From assembly GCF_029637705.1 (NCBI RefSeq), contig NZ_CP121252.1, positions 2,170,001 to 2,234,000 of the forward strand: a stretch of 64,000 nt of DNA. Direction: 5' to 3'. Position numbers and translations under genes: made by a program. Source of the stretch: Citricoccus muralis. GTDB taxonomy: Bacteria > Actinomycetota > Actinomycetes > Actinomycetales > Micrococcaceae. The notes below the pieces were generated by a model, which saw only the letters and a program-made list of their open reading frames with translations, was not told the origin of the DNA and searched no databases. Below, one piece after another: positions 12,946 through 22,208 of the stretch (its first letter is position 1; each line of letters starts with the position of its first letter).

Positions 12946-13443
12946 TCAGTTGGTTGCGGACAGGGCGTCGTCGTAGTCCGGTTCCTCGGTGATCTCGGGG
13001 ACGAGCTGGGTGTAGGTGACGGTGCCTTCAGCATCGATGACGATCACGGCGCGGGCCAGCAGGCCGGCCATCGGCGAATCAGCCAGGCGCAGACCGAACT
13101 CGGTGCCAAAATCGGAGCGGAAAGCGGAACCCATCACGACATTCTCGATGCCTTCGGCGCCGCAGAAGCGGCCCTGCGCGAAGGGCAAGTCCTGCGAAAC
13201 GCAGAGCACCACGGTGTCTTCGAGGTCAGCGGCGTGCTGGTTGAAGGTGCGCACAGATGCGGCGCACACCCCGGTATCAACGGAGGGGAAAATGTTGAGC
13301 ACGACGGTTTTGCCCGCGTGGTCAGACAGTCGGAAGGGCTGCAGGTCGGTGCCGACGAGTTCGACGTCGGGGGCTTTCGTCCCCACGGCGGGCAGATCGG
13401 CGACAGTGTGTGCGGGCGTGTTCTTGAAACTGGTCGTAGCCAT
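12946..13443 (-). CDS. tpx: Thiol peroxidase Tpx (atypical 2-Cys peroxiredoxin)
   Basis: 165-residue cytosolic peroxidase that reduces hydrogen and organic peroxides using thioredoxin. The peroxidatic Cys60 lies in the family motif [16 protein letters not shown] and the resolving Cys94 in [12 protein letters not shown], the spacing of E. coli Tpx. Full length. It sits 17 bp from the divergent patatin gene and directly upstream of the HtrA-like gene on the same strand, with only a short gap, so both may respond to envelope or oxidative stress from one transcript. Confidence 0.96.
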   Translation of the reverse strand: MATTSFKNTPAHTVADLPAVGTKAPDVELVGTDLQPFRLSDHAGKTVVLNIFPSVDTGVCAASVRTFNQHAADLEDTVVLCVSQDLPFAQGRFCGAEGIENVVMGSAFRSDFGTEFGLRLADSPMAGLLARAVIVIDAEGTVTYTQLVPEITEEPDYDDALSATN

Positions 13444-13459
13444 GCTCTCAGCCTAGGCT

Positions 13460-14365
13460 GTGAGGGTGGAGTTGACCAACAATCTGACAGACACCGCCCT
13501 GCTTTTCGAAGGCGGCGGTATGCGCGCCTCATTCACCTCCGGCATGGTGGTGGCCTTGCTAGAATCCGGAATCCACGCGAATTTCGTGGCGGGCATTTCG
13601 GCCGGTTCCTCCAATACCTGCAATTATCTGACCCGAGACCCGGTGCGGGCGCGCACCTCGTTCGTCGAGTTCGCCGCGGACCCGCAGTTCGGCGACTGGC
13701 GCACCTTCCTGCGAGGACGGGGCCTGTTCAACGCGGAGTACATCTACGAGCGCACTGGGATGCCCGGTCAGGCCCTCCCCTTTGATTTTGAGGCGTACCG
13801 TGCGAATCCCGCCACCGTGCAGTTGGGCGGTTTCGACGTCGAGTCGGGCGAGATGGTGTGGTGGAGCAAGGACGACACGACGCGGATGCCCGATTTGATG
13901 CGGCGGGTGCGCGCTTCCTCCACAATGCCGGTGCTGATGCCGCCGGTGCAGATCAACGACCGCACCTATGTTGATGGTGCGCTGGGGCCCGACGGCGGAG
14001 TGCCCCTGTCGACGGCGCTGGATCACGGCTACGAAAAGTTCCTGGTAATTCTGACCCGCGAACGCGAATACCGGAAGGCACCCGAACGGTTCCCTCATTT
14101 CTATCGCACCTACTTCCGGCGCTACCCGGCCGTGGCCGATGCCCTGGTGACACGGTGGCGACGTTACAACGAGACGCGGGAGAAGCTCTTCGCCCTGGAA
14201 CGCGAGGGCAAGGCCTATCTGTTCGTTCCGGAACAGATGCCGGTGTCGAACGGCGAGCGCAATGTGGCCAAGCTACGCGCCTCGCACGAGCAGGGACTGG
14301 CGCAGGCGCGCCGCGAGATTCCTGCGATCCGAGAGTTCCTCGGGCTCTCCGCTACTCCGAAATAA
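13460..14365 (+). CDS. Patatin-like phospholipase (RssA/YjjU type)
   Basis: 301-residue cytosolic Ser-Asp dyad acyl hydrolase. The oxyanion loop EGGGMRASFTSG (about 17-28), nucleophile elbow GISAGS (Ser47) and the Asp motif TYVDGALGPDGGVPL (about 170) are all present, so it looks active. The C-terminus LRASHEQGLAQARREIPAI is typical of the YjjU subgroup. The start is GTG at 13460; a second GTG two codons later is equally possible. The 3' end overlaps the convergent acyltransferase gene by 14 bp. The lipid substrate is unknown. Confidence 0.88.
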   Translation: MRVELTNNLTDTALLFEGGGMRASFTSGMVVALLESGIHANFVAGISAGSSNTCNYLTRDPVRARTSFVEFAADPQFGDWRTFLRGRGLFNAEYIYERTGMPGQALPFDFEAYRANPATVQLGGFDVESGEMVWWSKDDTTRMPDLMRRVRASSTMPVLMPPVQINDRTYVDGALGPDGGVPLSTALDHGYEKFLVILTREREYRKAPERFPHFYRTYFRRYPAVADALVTRWRRYNETREKLFALEREGKAYLFVPEQMPVSNGERNVAKLRASHEQGLAQARREIPAIREFLGLSATPK

Positions 14366-15350
14366 GGTCCCGCTCGGCGCGAGATGGCGCCGGTTTGCGC
14401 TGCGGCCAGGCGTAGAGCCAGGAGGTCTGCGGTCGAATCAAGGTCATCACGGTGACGACGAGCAGAGTGACCACGGTGCAGAATCCCACGTGGATCCACG
14501 ATTCGACGTCGAAGCGGTCCACGGTACGGTGCACGAGGATCATGATGGGGAAATGCGATACGTAGACCACCAGTGAGTGGCGCCCGAACCACTCCAGCCA
14601 TGCGGTACCGCGGTTCGAGGGTAGCCGGGGCAGCCACCACAGCATGGCGGCCAAACAGATCAGGGAGATCGATGCGGCGATGGCGGTGCCGCGGCGCAGG
14701 TCCAGATCATCGGCGGCTTGGAAGCACAGCCACCCGGCGATCACGGTCACGACGACCCCGATCCAGGCTGGTGCCCGCGTCCACTGTGGCACGAACCGCC
14801 CCAAGCCAGCACCGAAGAAGAAGAACGCGCCGAAGTACAGCAGCTTCATATCGAGCCGGTGCATCGGCGGGTCCGGGATCGCCGTGATTGCGGCGACCAT
14901 CACCAGCGCGATGAGTAGCGGGTGCACCCAGCGGGCCAGCATCCCGAGGAAGTAGCAACCCAACACCACGAACAAGAACCACAGGTAGTCACCGGATCGC
15001 CAGAGCCCTGGGTCGAAAACACTATTGCGGAAAACCAGCACCCCGTAGAGCAGCATCCACACCAGCAGCGGCCAGGCAATGCCGTGCAGTTTGCCCCGCA
15101 GAAACGTCGTCCAGGGTTTGGCCAGGGAGCGCGGCAACAGCATTCCGGAGAGGAAGAGCAACAGTGGCATGCGCACCGGTTCGATGTATCTGTTGATCTC
15201 GACCCAGGTTTCCGAGCCGGCACCGGTCGACATCGGAATAGTCGCACCGTGCAGAATGACGACCAGCAACACGGCCACGCCGCGGGCTGCGTCCATCCAC
15301 GTCATGCGTGGATCAGCGAGCGAGGCGGTGCTGGTCATAACAGGGATCAC
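14352..15350 (-). CDS. Acyltransferase 3 family membrane protein
   Basis: 332 residues with about ten TM helices, of the OafA/NodX-like acyltransferase-3 family that transfers acyl groups to cell-surface glycans or antibiotics. The diagnostic N-terminus WMDAARGVAVLLVVILHG carries the catalytic His in TM1, and VRMPLLLFLSGMLLP matches the second block. It is stand-alone, with no SGNH domain. Its start overlaps the stop of the upstream PACE-family gene (ATGA, 15347-15350), so the two are coupled. Acceptor unknown. Confidence 0.88.
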   Translation of the reverse strand: MIPVMTSTASLADPRMTWMDAARGVAVLLVVILHGATIPMSTGAGSETWVEINRYIEPVRMPLLLFLSGMLLPRSLAKPWTTFLRGKLHGIAWPLLVWMLLYGVLVFRNSVFDPGLWRSGDYLWFLFVVLGCYFLGMLARWVHPLLIALVMVAAITAIPDPPMHRLDMKLLYFGAFFFFGAGLGRFVPQWTRAPAWIGVVVTVIAGWLCFQAADDLDLRRGTAIAASISLICLAAMLWWLPRLPSNRGTAWLEWFGRHSLVVYVSHFPIMILVHRTVDRFDVESWIHVGFCTVVTLLVVTVMTLIRPQTSWLYAWPQRKPAPSRAERDLISE

Positions 15351-15889
15351 CCAGAGGCAGGAGCGGTCTGTGCGGCGTCAGGAAGGCCAAAGACCCGGTC
15401 AAAACTCCAAGCATACACTGCGGTGTAGATCAGGAAGAAGACCAATAGCCCGGCTTCCAGCACCAGCGCCTGCAGCAGACTGATACTCAGAATCCAGGCG
15501 ATGAGCGGGATCAGGATCATCATCAAGCCCAATTCGAAGGTGACGGCGTGCAGCGCCCGGACCCACCACGGGCGGCCGCTGGTTCCACTGCGGCGTTCCC
15601 AAAACTCGAAGATCGTGTTGAAAATCAGGTTCCAGGTCAGTGCCACCACCGAGGAGACGACGCCGACCACCAGCGACCCTTGGGCCGACTGTCCGGTGGC
15701 CACCAACAGCAGCGTGGTGAACGCAATCGCCAGCGCTTCAAACACCACGGCATAGACCACCCGGCGCGTGACGGGGCGGGTGAACACCCGCCGACCGATG
15801 AGCGCCGGTCGGCCGCCCGGACCGAGCGGAACGTCGGGCTGAGTTGTCGCAGGCGCACCGGATGGAGCGGAATCAACGGAGAGCTTCAC
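15347..15889 (-). CDS. PACE-family multidrug efflux protein (AceI-like)
   Basis: 180-residue four-TM protein built from two tandem bacterial-transmembrane-pair repeats, the architecture of the PACE (AceI) efflux family that exports chlorhexidine and short diamines. Repeat 1 reads RRVVYAVVFEALAIAFTT with an acidic residue in TM1, ending WNLIFNTIFEFWERR; repeat 2 reads ALHAVTFELGLMMILIPLIAW and ends TAVYAWSFDRVFG. An N-terminal hydrophilic extension of about 40 residues is unusual. I start at GTG 15889, 9 nt after AAGG; a TTG at 15907 is the alternative. Coupled to the acyltransferase gene. Confidence 0.85.
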   Translation of the reverse strand: MKLSVDSAPSGAPATTQPDVPLGPGGRPALIGRRVFTRPVTRRVVYAVVFEALAIAFTTLLLVATGQSAQGSLVVGVVSSVVALTWNLIFNTIFEFWERRSGTSGRPWWVRALHAVTFELGLMMILIPLIAWILSISLLQALVLEAGLLVFFLIYTAVYAWSFDRVFGLPDAAQTAPASG

Positions 15890-15952
15890 GATGATGCACC
15901 TTAGCAACAGGTATCTTCCCCGCGGGCGTCATCGGTGAGTACGCTGAGTTTT

Positions 15953-16468
15953 ATGAAGCTCACCGATGCTCTCGAAGCCAAGTTCAACGACCAGATCACC
16001 CTCGAGCTCCAGGCGGCACACGTCTACCGCCAGCTCTCGATCGCCGCCGACAGCCAGGACCTTCCGGGCATCGCCTCGTGGATGCGTGCTCAGGCCGAGG
16101 AGGAGCTGGTCCACGCGCAGAAGTTCATCGACCATGTGGTGGATCGCGACAACGACGCCGTCATCGGGGCGCTCGAGGCACCGGGACTGAGCAGTGATCT
16201 CTCCCCACAGCAGATTTTCAAGGCGGCACTGGATCACGAGCAGAAGGTCTCCGAGTCCATCCGTTCCTTGTACCGTGCCGCTGAGGAGGCCGGGGATCTG
16301 GAGTCCCGCCCGCTGCTGCTGTGGTTCATCGACGAGCAGGTTGAAGAAGAGGCCACCGTCTCCGAGGTCCTGGGCAAGCTGGACCGCGTGGGCAACGACG
16401 GCGCCGGTGTACTGCGTATCGACGCCGAGCTGGGCGCCCGCCACGCAGACCTCGACACCGAGGACTGA
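15953..16468 (+). CDS. Ferritin (iron-storage, FtnA/BfrB type)
   Basis: 171-residue four-helix-bundle ferritin that oxidises and stores iron in a 24-mer. Ferroxidase ligands are seen in LELQAAHVYRQLS (helix A), AEEELVHAQKF (helix B), ALDHEQKVSESIR (helix C) and WFIDEQVEEEATV (helix D). It is a haem-free ferritin, since the bacterioferritin haem Met position is not evident. ATG at 15953 gives the usual N-terminus MKLTDALEAKF; a GTG 18 bp upstream is a less likely start. Monocistronic, followed by a strong terminator. Confidence 0.95.
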   Translation: MKLTDALEAKFNDQITLELQAAHVYRQLSIAADSQDLPGIASWMRAQAEEELVHAQKFIDHVVDRDNDAVIGALEAPGLSSDLSPQQIFKAALDHEQKVSESIRSLYRAAEEAGDLESRPLLLWFIDEQVEEEATVSEVLGKLDRVGNDGAGVLRIDAELGARHADLDTED

Positions 16469-16493
16469 CCCGGATTCACCGATTTTTCTAGAA

Positions 16494-16517
16494 GGGCGGA
16501 CACCATGGTGTCCGCCC
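16494..16517 (+). terminator. Perfect palindrome terminating the ferritin transcript
   Basis: 24-bp perfect palindrome with 12-bp arms GGGCGGACACCA/TGGTGTCCGCCC, 26 bp after the ferritin stop, followed by TGCTTTAT. It forms a 10-bp stem with a 4-nt loop. It also overlaps an upstream in-frame ATG (16505) of the next gene, which argues for the downstream start at 16535. Confidence 0.8.
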
Positions 16518-16534
16518 TGCTTTATGCTGACTGC

Positions 16535-18922
16535 ATGTCCACACTCGGTGATTCCCACTCCCCCGCTGGCCATCCCGCCGACCAGCACGATCTACTCAAG
16601 GTCCGCGGCGCCCAGCAGAACAACCTGCGCAATGTCAGCGTCGATATTCCCAAGCGCCGGATGACAGTGTGCACCGGGGTCTCCGGCTCCGGAAAGTCCT
16701 CGCTGATTTTCGGCACGGTCGCGGCCGAATCGCAGCGACTCATCAACGAGACCTATTCCACTTTTGTTCAGGGGTTCATGCCGTCGACGTCCCGCCCCGA
16801 GGTGGACCGGCTCGAGGGGCTGACGACGGCGATCGTCGTCGACCAAGAGACCTTGCCCGCCAACCCGCGCTCCACGGTGGGCACCGTGACGGATGTCCAT
16901 GCGCTGCTGCGGATGCTGTTCTCCCGGCTGGGCACCCCGCCGATTGGCGGGCCGCAGGCGTTCTCCTTCAATGTGGCCTCCGTCGAAGCCTCGGGGCAGA
17001 TCACCGTGAAGAAGGGCGACAAGCAGGTCGCCGAGGACCGCACCTTCCGCCGCACCGGTGGCATGTGTTCGGCGTGTGAGGGCCGCGGTTCGGTCTCGGA
17101 TTTCGACCTCAACGAGCTCTACGACCCCGCGCTGTCTCTCGCGGACGGCGCACTGAAAGTCCCCGGCTACTCGATGGACGGCTGGTACGGCCGCCTCTTC
17201 AAGGCGGCCGGTCTCGACATGGACACCCCTGTGGGCGAGTTCTCGGATGATCAGCTGGAACTGTTGCTGCATCAGGAGGCCACCAAGGTGAAGTTCGAGG
17301 GTGCCAATCTCACCTATGAAGGGTTGATCCCCCGGATCCGTAAGTCGATGTTGTCGAAGGACCGCGAGGCCATGCAGCCGCACATCCGCGCCTTCGTGGA
17401 TCGGGCCATCGTGTTCCGCACCTGTGCTGAGTGTGAGGGCACCCGGTTGAGCGCGGCTGCCCGCTCCGTCACCCTGGCCGGGGTCAACATCGGTGAACTC
17501 GCCCGATGGGAAGCCCACCGCGTGCTCGACTGGGTACGGGGTATCGACGAGCCAGCCGCAGAACCGTTGCTGGCTACGCTGCGCCAGCTACTCGAAGGTT
17601 TCGTGCAGATCGGGCTGGGCTACCTCAGCCTAGATCGACCTTCCGGCACCCTCTCCGGAGGCGAGGCCCAGCGGGTGAAAATGATCCGGCATTTGGGTTC
17701 GGCGCTGACCGATGTCACCTACGTGTTTGACGAGCCGACGGCGGGGCTGCACCCGCACGACGTCGCCCGGATGAATACCTTGCTTGGGCAGTTGCGCGAT
17801 CAGGGCAACACGGTGTTGGTGGTGGAGCACAATCCGGATGTGATCGAGGTGGCCGACCACCTGATCGACCTGGGCCCCGGCGCCGGTGTACATGGCGGCG
17901 AGGTCGTCTACGAAGGTGACCTGGCGGGACTGCGCGCTTCCGGCACCCTGACCGGCAACAGCCTGGACCACCACGCCCAGCTGAAGCCCACCGAGAAGCT
18001 GCGCTCCGGCAACGGATCGCAGCGTCTGGAGCACATCAGTCAGCACAATCTGAAAGACGTCTCGGTCGAGCTGCCTCTGGGCACCCTGACGGTGGTCACG
18101 GGGGTGGCCGGTTCCGGCAAGTCCACGCTGCTGCGCGCCGGACTCGCCGGTCGCGATGACGTCGTCATGATCGATCAGGAACAGATCCGCGGCTCGCGCC
18201 GTTCCAACCCGGCGACGTATACCGGTGCCCTGGATTCCATCCGCAAGGCCTTCGCGAAAGCCCACGGGGTCAAGCCCGCGCTGTTCAGCGCGAACTCGGA
18301 AGGCGCCTGCCCGGAATGCAAGGGCGCCGGGGTGATCTACCTGGACTTCGGTTTCATGCAGGGCCAGTCCACCGAATGTGGTGAGTGCCAGGGGCGGCGC
18401 TTCCGCGACGATGTGCTCGCCTATGAGCTGGGTGGCTCCAATATCGCTGACGTCCTGGGGCTCTCGGCGGAGCAGGCGGTGGAGTATTTCACCGCCCCGG
18501 GGGTGAAAATCGTCCCGGCCGCAAAGATCGCGGAGCGCCTGGTTCAGGTCGGGCTCGGGTATCTGCGCCTGGGCCAGCCTCTGACGACGCTGTCGGGAGG
18601 CGAGCGCCAGCGGCTGAAGCTGGCCAGCAGTCTGGGCCAGAAAGCGGGTATTTACGTGCTGGATGAGCCCACGGCCGGACTGCACATTGCGGATGTGCGC
18701 CGACTACTGGAGCTCTTGGACTCCATGGTCGACGACGGCGCCTCCGTGATCGCCGTTGAGCACCACCTCGATGTGATCGCCCACGCCGATTGGATCGTCG
18801 ACGTCGGCCCCGGCGCGGGCTCCGAGGGCGGCACGATCGTCTACGAGGGCGCCCCGGTAGATCTGGCGGCGAACCCCTCGACGCTGACCGGCGAACACCT
18901 GGCCCGGGCGGTCAGCGCCTAA
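16535..18922 (+). CDS. Class-II UvrA-like ABC ATPase (UvrA2/DrrC type)
   Basis: 795-residue UvrA paralogue, shorter than repair UvrA (940-1000 aa). It has two ABC modules: Walker [11 protein letters not shown] (about 57) and [10 protein letters not shown] (about 527), signatures [10 protein letters not shown] (about 372) and [10 protein letters not shown] (about 688). Zinc-type cysteine pairs are [24 protein letters not shown] and CGECQGRR. The region between Walker A and the first zinc motif is short, as in class-II UvrA proteins lacking the UvrB-binding domain. These are linked to drug tolerance in antibiotic producers; a role in nucleotide-excision repair is doubtful. Start ATG 16535, beyond the ferritin terminator. 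Confidence 0.88.
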   Translation: MSTLGDSHSPAGHPADQHDLLKVRGAQQNNLRNVSVDIPKRRMTVCTGVSGSGKSSLIFGTVAAESQRLINETYSTFVQGFMPSTSRPEVDRLEGLTTAIVVDQETLPANPRSTVGTVTDVHALLRMLFSRLGTPPIGGPQAFSFNVASVEASGQITVKKGDKQVAEDRTFRRTGGMCSACEGRGSVSDFDLNELYDPALSLADGALKVPGYSMDGWYGRLFKAAGLDMDTPVGEFSDDQLELLLHQEATKVKFEGANLTYEGLIPRIRKSMLSKDREAMQPHIRAFVDRAIVFRTCAECEGTRLSAAARSVTLAGVNIGELARWEAHRVLDWVRGIDEPAAEPLLATLRQLLEGFVQIGLGYLSLDRPSGTLSGGEAQRVKMIRHLGSALTDVTYVFDEPTAGLHPHDVARMNTLLGQLRDQGNTVLVVEHNPDVIEVADHLIDLGPGAGVHGGEVVYEGDLAGLRASGTLTGNSLDHHAQLKPTEKLRSGNGSQRLEHISQHNLKDVSVELPLGTLTVVTGVAGSGKSTLLRAGLAGRDDVVMIDQEQIRGSRRSNPATYTGALDSIRKAFAKAHGVKPALFSANSEGACPECKGAGVIYLDFGFMQGQSTECGECQGRRFRDDVLAYELGGSNIADVLGLSAEQAVEYFTAPGVKIVPAAKIAERLVQVGLGYLRLGQPLTTLSGGERQRLKLASSLGQKAGIYVLDEPTAGLHIADVRRLLELLDSMVDDGASVIAVEHHLDVIAHADWIVDVGPGAGSEGGTIVYEGAPVDLAANPSTLTGEHLARAVSA

Positions 18923-18937
18923 GGCACCGCGTGGTCG

Positions 18938-19765
18938 TCAGTTCTGGGTGAGGAAGAACCGTAGGGCGGCGGCGAATTCGGCGGGTTTCTCCGAGTGCAG
19001 CCAGTGCCCGGCGTCGCGGATGGTCATCCGGCGCACCTTCGGAAACAGGGCGCGCATCGGCTCCACGGCTTCGTCGGTGATGTAGGGCGAGCGTTCCCCG
19101 CCCAGCCAGAGCACCGGGCCAGGGTAGGGTGCGACGTCGAGCTCCGGGAATCCGCCGATGGTGTCCAGCGAGTCGTACAGCAACCGCAGGTTCGGCTCCC
19201 AGTCGAAGGCTGTGGTGCCGTCCTCGGTGCGCTTGCTGCGCAGGTTTTGCAGCAGGAATCCGCGCACCGTGGGGGAGCGAATTTTGTCGGTGAGCTGCAC
19301 GTCGGCATCGGAGCGGCGCTGCAGCTGATCCAGGTCCACGCTGAGCAGGGAACCCAGCAGGTGCTCGAACTCAGAGAACGAGGATACCGACACTGGTGAG
19401 ATGTCTTCGATAATGAGCCGCCTGATCAGTTCCGGGTGCCCTAGCGCCAGGACCATGGCGACCTTGCCGCCCAGGGAGTGGCCCAGCAGCGTCACTTTCC
19501 CTTCGGGGTCGCGGTCGGCGAATTCGGTGCGCAGATGCTCGGCCACGGCGTCGGCCATCTCCACATAGGAGAAGTCCTGCGTCCAGGGGGAAGCACCGTG
19601 GTTAGGAAGGTCCACGAGGAGCGACGTCGCCACATCAGCGAGGTCCTTCGCCGCGGTGGTGAAGTTCTTGCCACGGCCCATCAGCCCGTGCAAGAACACC
19701 ATCGATTCGGGGCCCTCCCCGACCACGGTGCTGTTCAGTGTCTGCTGCATTCGCTCTGCCATCAC
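18938..19765 (-). CDS. Alpha/beta hydrolase, YbfF/ABHD11-like esterase
   Basis: 275-residue cytosolic serine esterase. It has the HGLMGRGKNF oxyanion region (about 25), DLPNHGASPW (about 52), nucleophile elbow LLGHSLGGKVAM (Ser at about residue 97), an IEDISPV strand and the terminal DAGHWLHSEKP with the catalytic His. The layout matches the YbfF/ABHD11 group of short-chain acyl esterases. Start could be GTG 19765, or ATG 19762 or 19750, and no Shine-Dalgarno decides. It converges with the UvrA-like gene 15 bp away, and its upstream neighbour on the same strand is the MHS transporter. Confidence 0.88.
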   Translation of the reverse strand: MMAERMQQTLNSTVVGEGPESMVFLHGLMGRGKNFTTAAKDLADVATSLLVDLPNHGASPWTQDFSYVEMADAVAEHLRTEFADRDPEGKVTLLGHSLGGKVAMVLALGHPELIRRLIIEDISPVSVSSFSEFEHLLGSLLSVDLDQLQRRSDADVQLTDKIRSPTVRGFLLQNLRSKRTEDGTTAFDWEPNLRLLYDSLDTIGGFPELDVAPYPGPVLWLGGERSPYITDEAVEPMRALFPKVRRMTIRDAGHWLHSEKPAEFAAALRFFLTQN

Positions 19766-19800
19766 AACCCGAGCTTAGCGAAATTGCGTTCGCTTCTGGA

Positions 19801-21162
19801 TCAGTAGATGCCGTCGGCCCGTAGCTTCTTCAATTCGGCGCGGCTGCCGCCCAGGTAGCGGATCGGGACCTTATAGGTCTCGGGGCCGGTGACGAATGCG
19901 ACCGCGGAGAGCACGCCGAAGCCCAGGCACATCCATGCCACCGGGCCCCAATTCGCAGCCTCGCCCGCGGTCATCCAGGTGGCCAGCGCCGGCGCGAAAC
20001 CGGACACCAGCAGACCCAGCATCAGGCCGATAGCCATACCGGAGTAGCGAATCGGGGCTGGGAACTGTTCCGGGAAGCTCGCCATGTAAGAGCCGTTGGG
20101 GGCCGCGTAGAACACGCCGAAAAGGATGATGGCGGAGATGAAGACCATAGCCACGTTGCCAGTGCCGATGGCGTTGAAGAACACGAACATCATCAGACCC
20201 GCGCCGATCGCGCCCCCGATGAAGACCGGCTTGCGGCCGATCTTGTCGGCGAGTAGCCCGTACAGCGGCTGGGTGAGCACGGCTGCGAAGTTACCGGCGG
20301 CGATCGCCAGCAGCATGGTGGTGCGTTCAATACCGTTGTACTGGACGGCGTAGGCGAGACCGAAGACGTTGACCACGGTGTTCATCATCGCGAAGGTCGC
20401 CGCGAACATCACGCGCACCACGGCGGCCCAGTGGGTCCGGAACAGCTCCACGAACGGGACTTTCACGGTCTCGTCGGCTTCCTTGGTTTCTTCGAAGACT
20501 TCCGGCTCATCCAGGGTGCGACGGATCACCAGCGCCACTACGGTCAGCACGATGCTGATCCAGAAGGGCACACGCCAGCCCCAGGAGAACAGGGCTTCGT
20601 CGTCCATCGCGGCCACGGGGATGAACACCAGGGTGGCCAGCACGATGCCGAACATGATGCCCGACATGGTGAAGGACGCGAAGAATCCGCGGCGGCCTTC
20701 CGGTGCGTGTTCCATAGACAACGACGCCGCACCGGGCGATTCACCACCGGCGGACAGTCCCTGCAGCAGGCGCAGCAGCACCAAGAGAATCGGGGCGATG
20801 ATGCCCACCTGATCGTAGGTGGGCAGGCAGCCAATCAACAGGGTCGCGATGCCCATCAGCAGCAGCACGAAGATCAGGGTATTGCGTCGCCCGAAGGTGT
20901 CACCGAGGTGTCCGAACAGCACCGCGCCCAGCGGGCGGGCCACATAGGCCACGCCGAGGGTCGAGATCGACAGGAGCACCGAGTTCGCGCCGTCCCCCGG
21001 GAAGAACACGGAACCGAACACCAGGGCGGCGGCGGATCCGTAGATGAAAAAGTCGTAGTACTCGAGGGTGCTGCCCAGGAATCCAGAGAGGGCCGCACGC
21101 CGAGCGTTCCGAGTCGACGTCGGAGTCGCCTCTGGCGCTGCCGTGTCGGTGAGGTGTGCCAT
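19801..21162 (-). CDS. MFS transporter, metabolite:H+ symporter (MHS) family
   Basis: 453-residue 12-TM proton symporter of the ShiA/ProP/KgtP branch. Family signatures include [21 protein letters not shown] in TM1, [21 protein letters not shown] in loop 2-3 and [24 protein letters not shown] in TM4-5. Likely substrates are mono- or dicarboxylates, shikimate-like compounds or betaine; the sequence does not decide. ATG at 21162 has GGGAG 8 nt upstream. The LysR gene lies 122 bp upstream on the same strand, an arrangement that suggests LysR control of this transporter. Confidence 0.9.
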   Translation of the reverse strand: MAHLTDTAAPEATPTSTRNARRAALSGFLGSTLEYYDFFIYGSAAALVFGSVFFPGDGANSVLLSISTLGVAYVARPLGAVLFGHLGDTFGRRNTLIFVLLLMGIATLLIGCLPTYDQVGIIAPILLVLLRLLQGLSAGGESPGAASLSMEHAPEGRRGFFASFTMSGIMFGIVLATLVFIPVAAMDDEALFSWGWRVPFWISIVLTVVALVIRRTLDEPEVFEETKEADETVKVPFVELFRTHWAAVVRVMFAATFAMMNTVVNVFGLAYAVQYNGIERTTMLLAIAAGNFAAVLTQPLYGLLADKIGRKPVFIGGAIGAGLMMFVFFNAIGTGNVAMVFISAIILFGVFYAAPNGSYMASFPEQFPAPIRYSGMAIGLMLGLLVSGFAPALATWMTAGEAANWGPVAWMCLGFGVLSAVAFVTGPETYKVPIRYLGGSRAELKKLRADGIY

Positions 21163-21238
21163 GGTGATGGCTCCCTTCGCTTCAAGATGAGATTCACGTC
21201 TCGGATGAGATATGCCTCACAAGAGCGTAGGGGCCGAA

Positions 21239-21244
21239 ACTATA
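21239..21244 (-). promoter_or_regulatory. Candidate -10 element of the MHS transporter gene
   Basis: TATAGT on the minus strand, about 77 nt before the ATG, inside the AT-rich 122-bp gap behind the LysR gene. Two similar stretches containing TTTTTGTACT and TTCTGTACT lie just upstream and could be regulator sites. No convincing -35 hexamer is seen. Confidence 0.3.
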
Positions 21245-21284
21245 CGAGTACAGAACTAAAAACGTCTTGCATTTAGTACAAAAA

Positions 21285-22169
21285 CTACACAATCGCGTGG
21301 TCGACGAGTTCTAGCACCGCGTGAAGTGCTGGAGACGGGGCCCGTGATGACCAGGCGACTCCATGTTCCAGCGTCACCGTGGCATCGTGCAGTGGCCGAT
21401 ACACCGCCCCGGGCGGCATCATCGGGGCAATGGACTCGGTGACCAGGCTGACCCCCACTCCTCCGGCCACCAACAACAGCACCACATAAGGGTCGGAGGC
21501 CTCCTGCACGATGGTGGGCCGGAATCCGGCGTCGGCGCACTGACGCATGGTGGTCTGCAGCAGTGCCGATCCGCCGCTGGTGGAGGTGGTGATAAACGGT
21601 TCTCCCCGCAGCTGCGCCACCGCCACTGCAGGCTCGGCAGCCAACGGATGATCCTCCGGCAGGACCGCACCCAGGGGCTCGGCCAACAACAGGCGTGTTG
21701 ACAGATCGGTGGCCTCGATCGGGAGCCCCACGCACGCTGCGTCGAGCATGCCTTGTTCCAACTGGACGATGGCGTCTTGGGTCAGCACGCGACCGACCAG
21801 CTCCAGTGTGACGTTGGGGAGTTGGTGGTGCACGGCCCGGACCAGCCCCGGCAGCACCACATGGTTCAGCACCCCGGAGTAACCGAAGCGCACCCGACCC
21901 ACGACTTCACCAGCGACGGCGTGGGTCGCTTGGCGCCCGGTTTCCAGCTGAGCCAGCACCTCCCGGGCGTAGGGCAGGAACGTCATCCCGGCGGCCGTGA
22001 GTTCCACAGAGCGGGTGTTCCGGGTGAACAGCTCGGAGCCCAGGGTCTTCTCCAGCTTGCGGATGATCTGGCTCAACGGGGATTGGGCGATGTGCAGCTT
22101 GGCCGCAGCCCGACCGAAATGCAGCTCTTCGGCTACGGCGATAAAAGCCTGCAGCCAGCGGGTGTCCAT
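21285..22169 (-). CDS. LysR-family transcriptional regulator
   Basis: 294 residues. The N-terminal winged HTH (MDTRWLQAFIAVAEELHFGRAAAKLHIAQSPLSQIIRKLEK pattern, residues 1-60) is typical, and the C-terminal periplasmic-binding-like effector domain (about 90-290) senses a small ligand. It lies immediately upstream of the MHS transporter gene on the same strand and downstream of the OpuC operon. Regulation of the MHS transporter is the simplest inference; the ligand may be that transporter's substrate. Confidence 0.92.
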   Translation of the reverse strand: MDTRWLQAFIAVAEELHFGRAAAKLHIAQSPLSQIIRKLEKTLGSELFTRNTRSVELTAAGMTFLPYAREVLAQLETGRQATHAVAGEVVGRVRFGYSGVLNHVVLPGLVRAVHHQLPNVTLELVGRVLTQDAIVQLEQGMLDAACVGLPIEATDLSTRLLLAEPLGAVLPEDHPLAAEPAVAVAQLRGEPFITTSTSGGSALLQTTMRQCADAGFRPTIVQEASDPYVVLLLVAGGVGVSLVTESIAPMMPPGAVYRPLHDATVTLEHGVAWSSRAPSPALHAVLELVDHAIV

Positions 22170-22208
22170 CAGCGAGTACCTCGATGACGCGGCGCCCCGT
22201 TCGTTGGG

